A stretch of DNA of 64,000 nucleotides from Streptococcus suis (lineage in GTDB: Bacteria; Bacillota; Bacilli; Lactobacillales; Streptococcaceae): the NCBI RefSeq assembly GCF_016743335.1, contig NZ_WCJE01000001.1, positions 62,001 to 126,000 of the forward strand. The letters run 5' to 3'. Within the stretch, counting starts at the first letter, position 1, and each line of letters begins with the position of its first letter. This document shows positions 62,897 through 64,000 of the stretch, in pieces. The notes beneath the pieces are model-generated. The model was not told the origin of the DNA. It did no database searches and saw only the letters and a program-made list of their open reading frames with translations. The translations under genes were made by a program, and so were the position numbers.

Positions 62897-63282
62897 TGGC
62901 AACATTTTGGGTATTTTTAGTATTTTTGGCAGTATTGGGAGCCTGGATGGGTTTTAATTACTGGAGATTGCGCCGTGCGGCGACGGTGATTGATAATGCA
63001 GAATTTGCAGAAAAGATACACGGAGGTCAGTTGATTGACCTGCGAGACCCGAGTGAGTTTAATCGTAAGCATATCTTAGGTGCGAGAAATATTCCTTACC
63101 AGCAATTGCGCCAGTCTACAGCTGCTTTGCGTAAGGACAGACCTGTCTTAATCTATGAGAATGATCGTGGTCAGTTGGTAACGCCTGCAGCTCTTCATCT
63201 GAAGAAACAGGGCTTTAACGAAATCTATATTTTAAGCTATGGTCTAAACGGATGGAATGGTAAGGTAAAAACGACTAAGTAG
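62896..63282 (+). CDS. Membrane-anchored rhodanese-like domain protein lacking the catalytic Cys
   Basis: 128 residues: an N-terminal membrane helix (about 4-22), then a rhodanese fold (NAEFAEKIHGGQLIDLRDPSEFNRKHILGARNIPYQQL). Where active enzymes have Cys at the end of strand 4 (VLYCxxGxRS), this one reads PVLIYENDRGQLV, so sulfur transfer is not expected. It is B. subtilis YqgP/YqhL-like in context (YqgQ and rhodanese often neighbour glcK). ATG 62896 has AGGGAG upstream; the GTG at 62893 is an alternative. Confidence 0.85.
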   Translation: MATFWVFLVFLAVLGAWMGFNYWRLRRAATVIDNAEFAEKIHGGQLIDLRDPSEFNRKHILGARNIPYQQLRQSTAALRKDRPVLIYENDRGQLVTPAALHLKKQGFNEIYILSYGLNGWNGKVKTTK

Positions 63283-63338
63283 CATTGTCAGTAGGCTAGA
63301 GTATTTTCTTATGCAATAAGACGGATAAGGGCAAAAAT

Positions 63339-64000
63339 ATGGAAAAGAAATTTGAAAAGTTGTCATTGGCAGAAATTGGCATTATTTCTTTTATGGGACT
63401 TATTTTATTGATTAGCTTAGGCGCTAGTTGGTATAAAAATGCTCAAAGCGAAACAAGTGATACAAAGACAGTACAGCAAGTGCCCAATCAGAAAAAAACG
63501 GTTGATACATTATTTCAGGATGCTGAGAATGCTGTCATTGTATTAGAAGGAACACATACTGAAGAGAAACTTGCAGAGGCACAATCTGCAGTAAACAAGG
63601 TTACGGATGCGACTAAAAAAGCAGCATTACAGAAACGGATTGACCAAGTAAAAGAGCTAGTGGGACAGCAGATAGATGCTCAAACACAGGCTAAGCTAAA
63701 AGCGGAGTTGGTCAGGGCGGAAGCAGCCCAAAAAGTAGCTGATGAGAAAAAAGTATCTGAAACAGGGACTAGTCAGTCAACGGACCTTGCTGAAGCTAGT
63801 GAGACCTCACAAGAATCCTATGTAGTGCCTAATCAAAATATATATGGAAATCAAAGTGTGAGTTCAACAAGCCAGTATACAAGCAGCGTGGCGTCAACTA
63901 GTACAAGTACTTCAGTGCCTCCGACTAGTGAAGGAGCACCTGTGGTAGAAACTCCAACAGTTTCTGAAACACCGGCGGAAACGACGGATTCAACAACTAG
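63339..64000 (+). CDS. Membrane-anchored, Ser/Thr-rich extracellular protein, N-terminal part
   Basis: An open frame of 220 codons from ATG 63339 that runs off the window. It has a cytoplasmic N-terminus (MEKKFEKLSLAEIG), one membrane helix (about 15-32), then an outer helical, charged, alanine-rich region (about 55-130: AENAVIVLEGTHTEEKLAEAQ..., KAELVRAEAAQKVADEKK) predicted as coiled coil. A long Ser/Thr/Pro-rich stretch follows (SSTSQYTSSVASTSTSTSVP, PPTSEGAPVVETPTVSETP). Such spacers lift a C-terminal domain away from the membrane, but that domain is outside the window. Ribosome site is weak (AAGGGCAAAA). Confidence 0.75.
   Translation, partial: MEKKFEKLSLAEIGIISFMGLILLISLGASWYKNAQSETSDTKTVQQVPNQKKTVDTLFQDAENAVIVLEGTHTEEKLAEAQSAVNKVTDATKKAALQKRIDQVKELVGQQIDAQTQAKLKAELVRAEAAQKVADEKKVSETGTSQSTDLAEASETSQESYVVPNQNIYGNQSVSSTSQYTSSVASTSTSTSVPPTSEGAPVVETPTVSETPAETTDSTT

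Overview
The window is a stretch of low-GC Firmicute chromosome, almost certainly Streptococcus suis. The evidence is the streptococcal gene order (rsmH-ftsL-pbp2X-mraY; gnd followed by an orphan regulator; nrdR-dnaB-dnaI...der; snf-murC-mltG-greA; murI...scpA-scpB-rluB-yidD), a Dpr peroxide-resistance gene under a PerR box, and a PBP2x whose residue numbering matches published S. suis work. Most of it is core chromosome. There is one intact insertion sequence, several short dispersed repeats, and no rRNA, tRNA, prophage or CRISPR that I could see.

Layout. 1-7300: the end of a KtrB/TrkH potassium channel gene, then a compact cluster resembling the flavin-based extracellular electron transfer (FLEET) locus of Listeria. 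It holds a Gx-transporter protein (EetB-like), a membrane-extended type II NADH dehydrogenase, a polyprenyl diphosphate synthase, a small flavinylatable lipoprotein (PplA-like), an ApbE flavin transferase, a UbiA/MenA prenyltransferase and a NusG-II protein (EetA-like). 7341-9533: a five-gene leftward operon of small membrane proteins and a tandem DUF3278 protein headed by an XRE regulator; four copies of one palindrome lie between it and rsmH. 9803-14337: cell-division and wall genes. 14436-20840: an EcsC-like protein, DEAD-box helicase, trxB, DUF177 protein, gnd and a RitR-type redox regulator. 21177-28089: AI-2E-family transporter, nrdR-dnaB-dnaI-nitroreductase, der, and two paralogous small membrane proteins. 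28229-40040: SNF2 helicase, murC, mltG, greA, yidC, acyP, rRNA/tRNA methyltransferase, HD protein and a BI-1 protein. 40133-40845: an IS200-type element. 40846-49679: pepC, lysA, yneF, then a tightly overlapping murI...yidD operon. 50177-54565: an orphan peptide-binding lipoprotein, trmL, an FMN riboswitch with ribU, and a PAP2 phosphatase. 54915-58074: acyltransferase, MORN protein, LMW phosphatase and CsbD protein on the minus strand. 58598-64000: dpr, an ABC exporter with a DesK/DesR-like two-component system, yqgQ, a rhodanese-like protein and the start of a surface-exposed protein.

How parts fit together. The electron-transfer locus would need flavin (ApbE transfers FMN from FAD) and a quinone made from imported DHNA by the prenyltransferase and polyprenyl synthase. 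The riboflavin importer ribU lies in the same window under an FMN riboswitch. Redox themes recur: RitR-type regulator, TrxB, PerR-controlled Dpr and Ndh. The wall-synthesis genes include a PBP2x allele carrying a set of substitutions I recall from penicillin-nonsusceptible S. suis.

The most unusual non-coding features are: (i) mosaic intergenic repeats (20841, 25640, 27109, 36418, 49720 and 58105) in which conserved flanks hold hairpins whose stems differ between copies yet stay complementary; (ii) an FMN riboswitch split by about 220 nt of dispersed-repeat-like sequence; (iii) the four phased palindromes at 9548-9741; (iv) a RUP-like element and a separate 120-bp MITE-like element.
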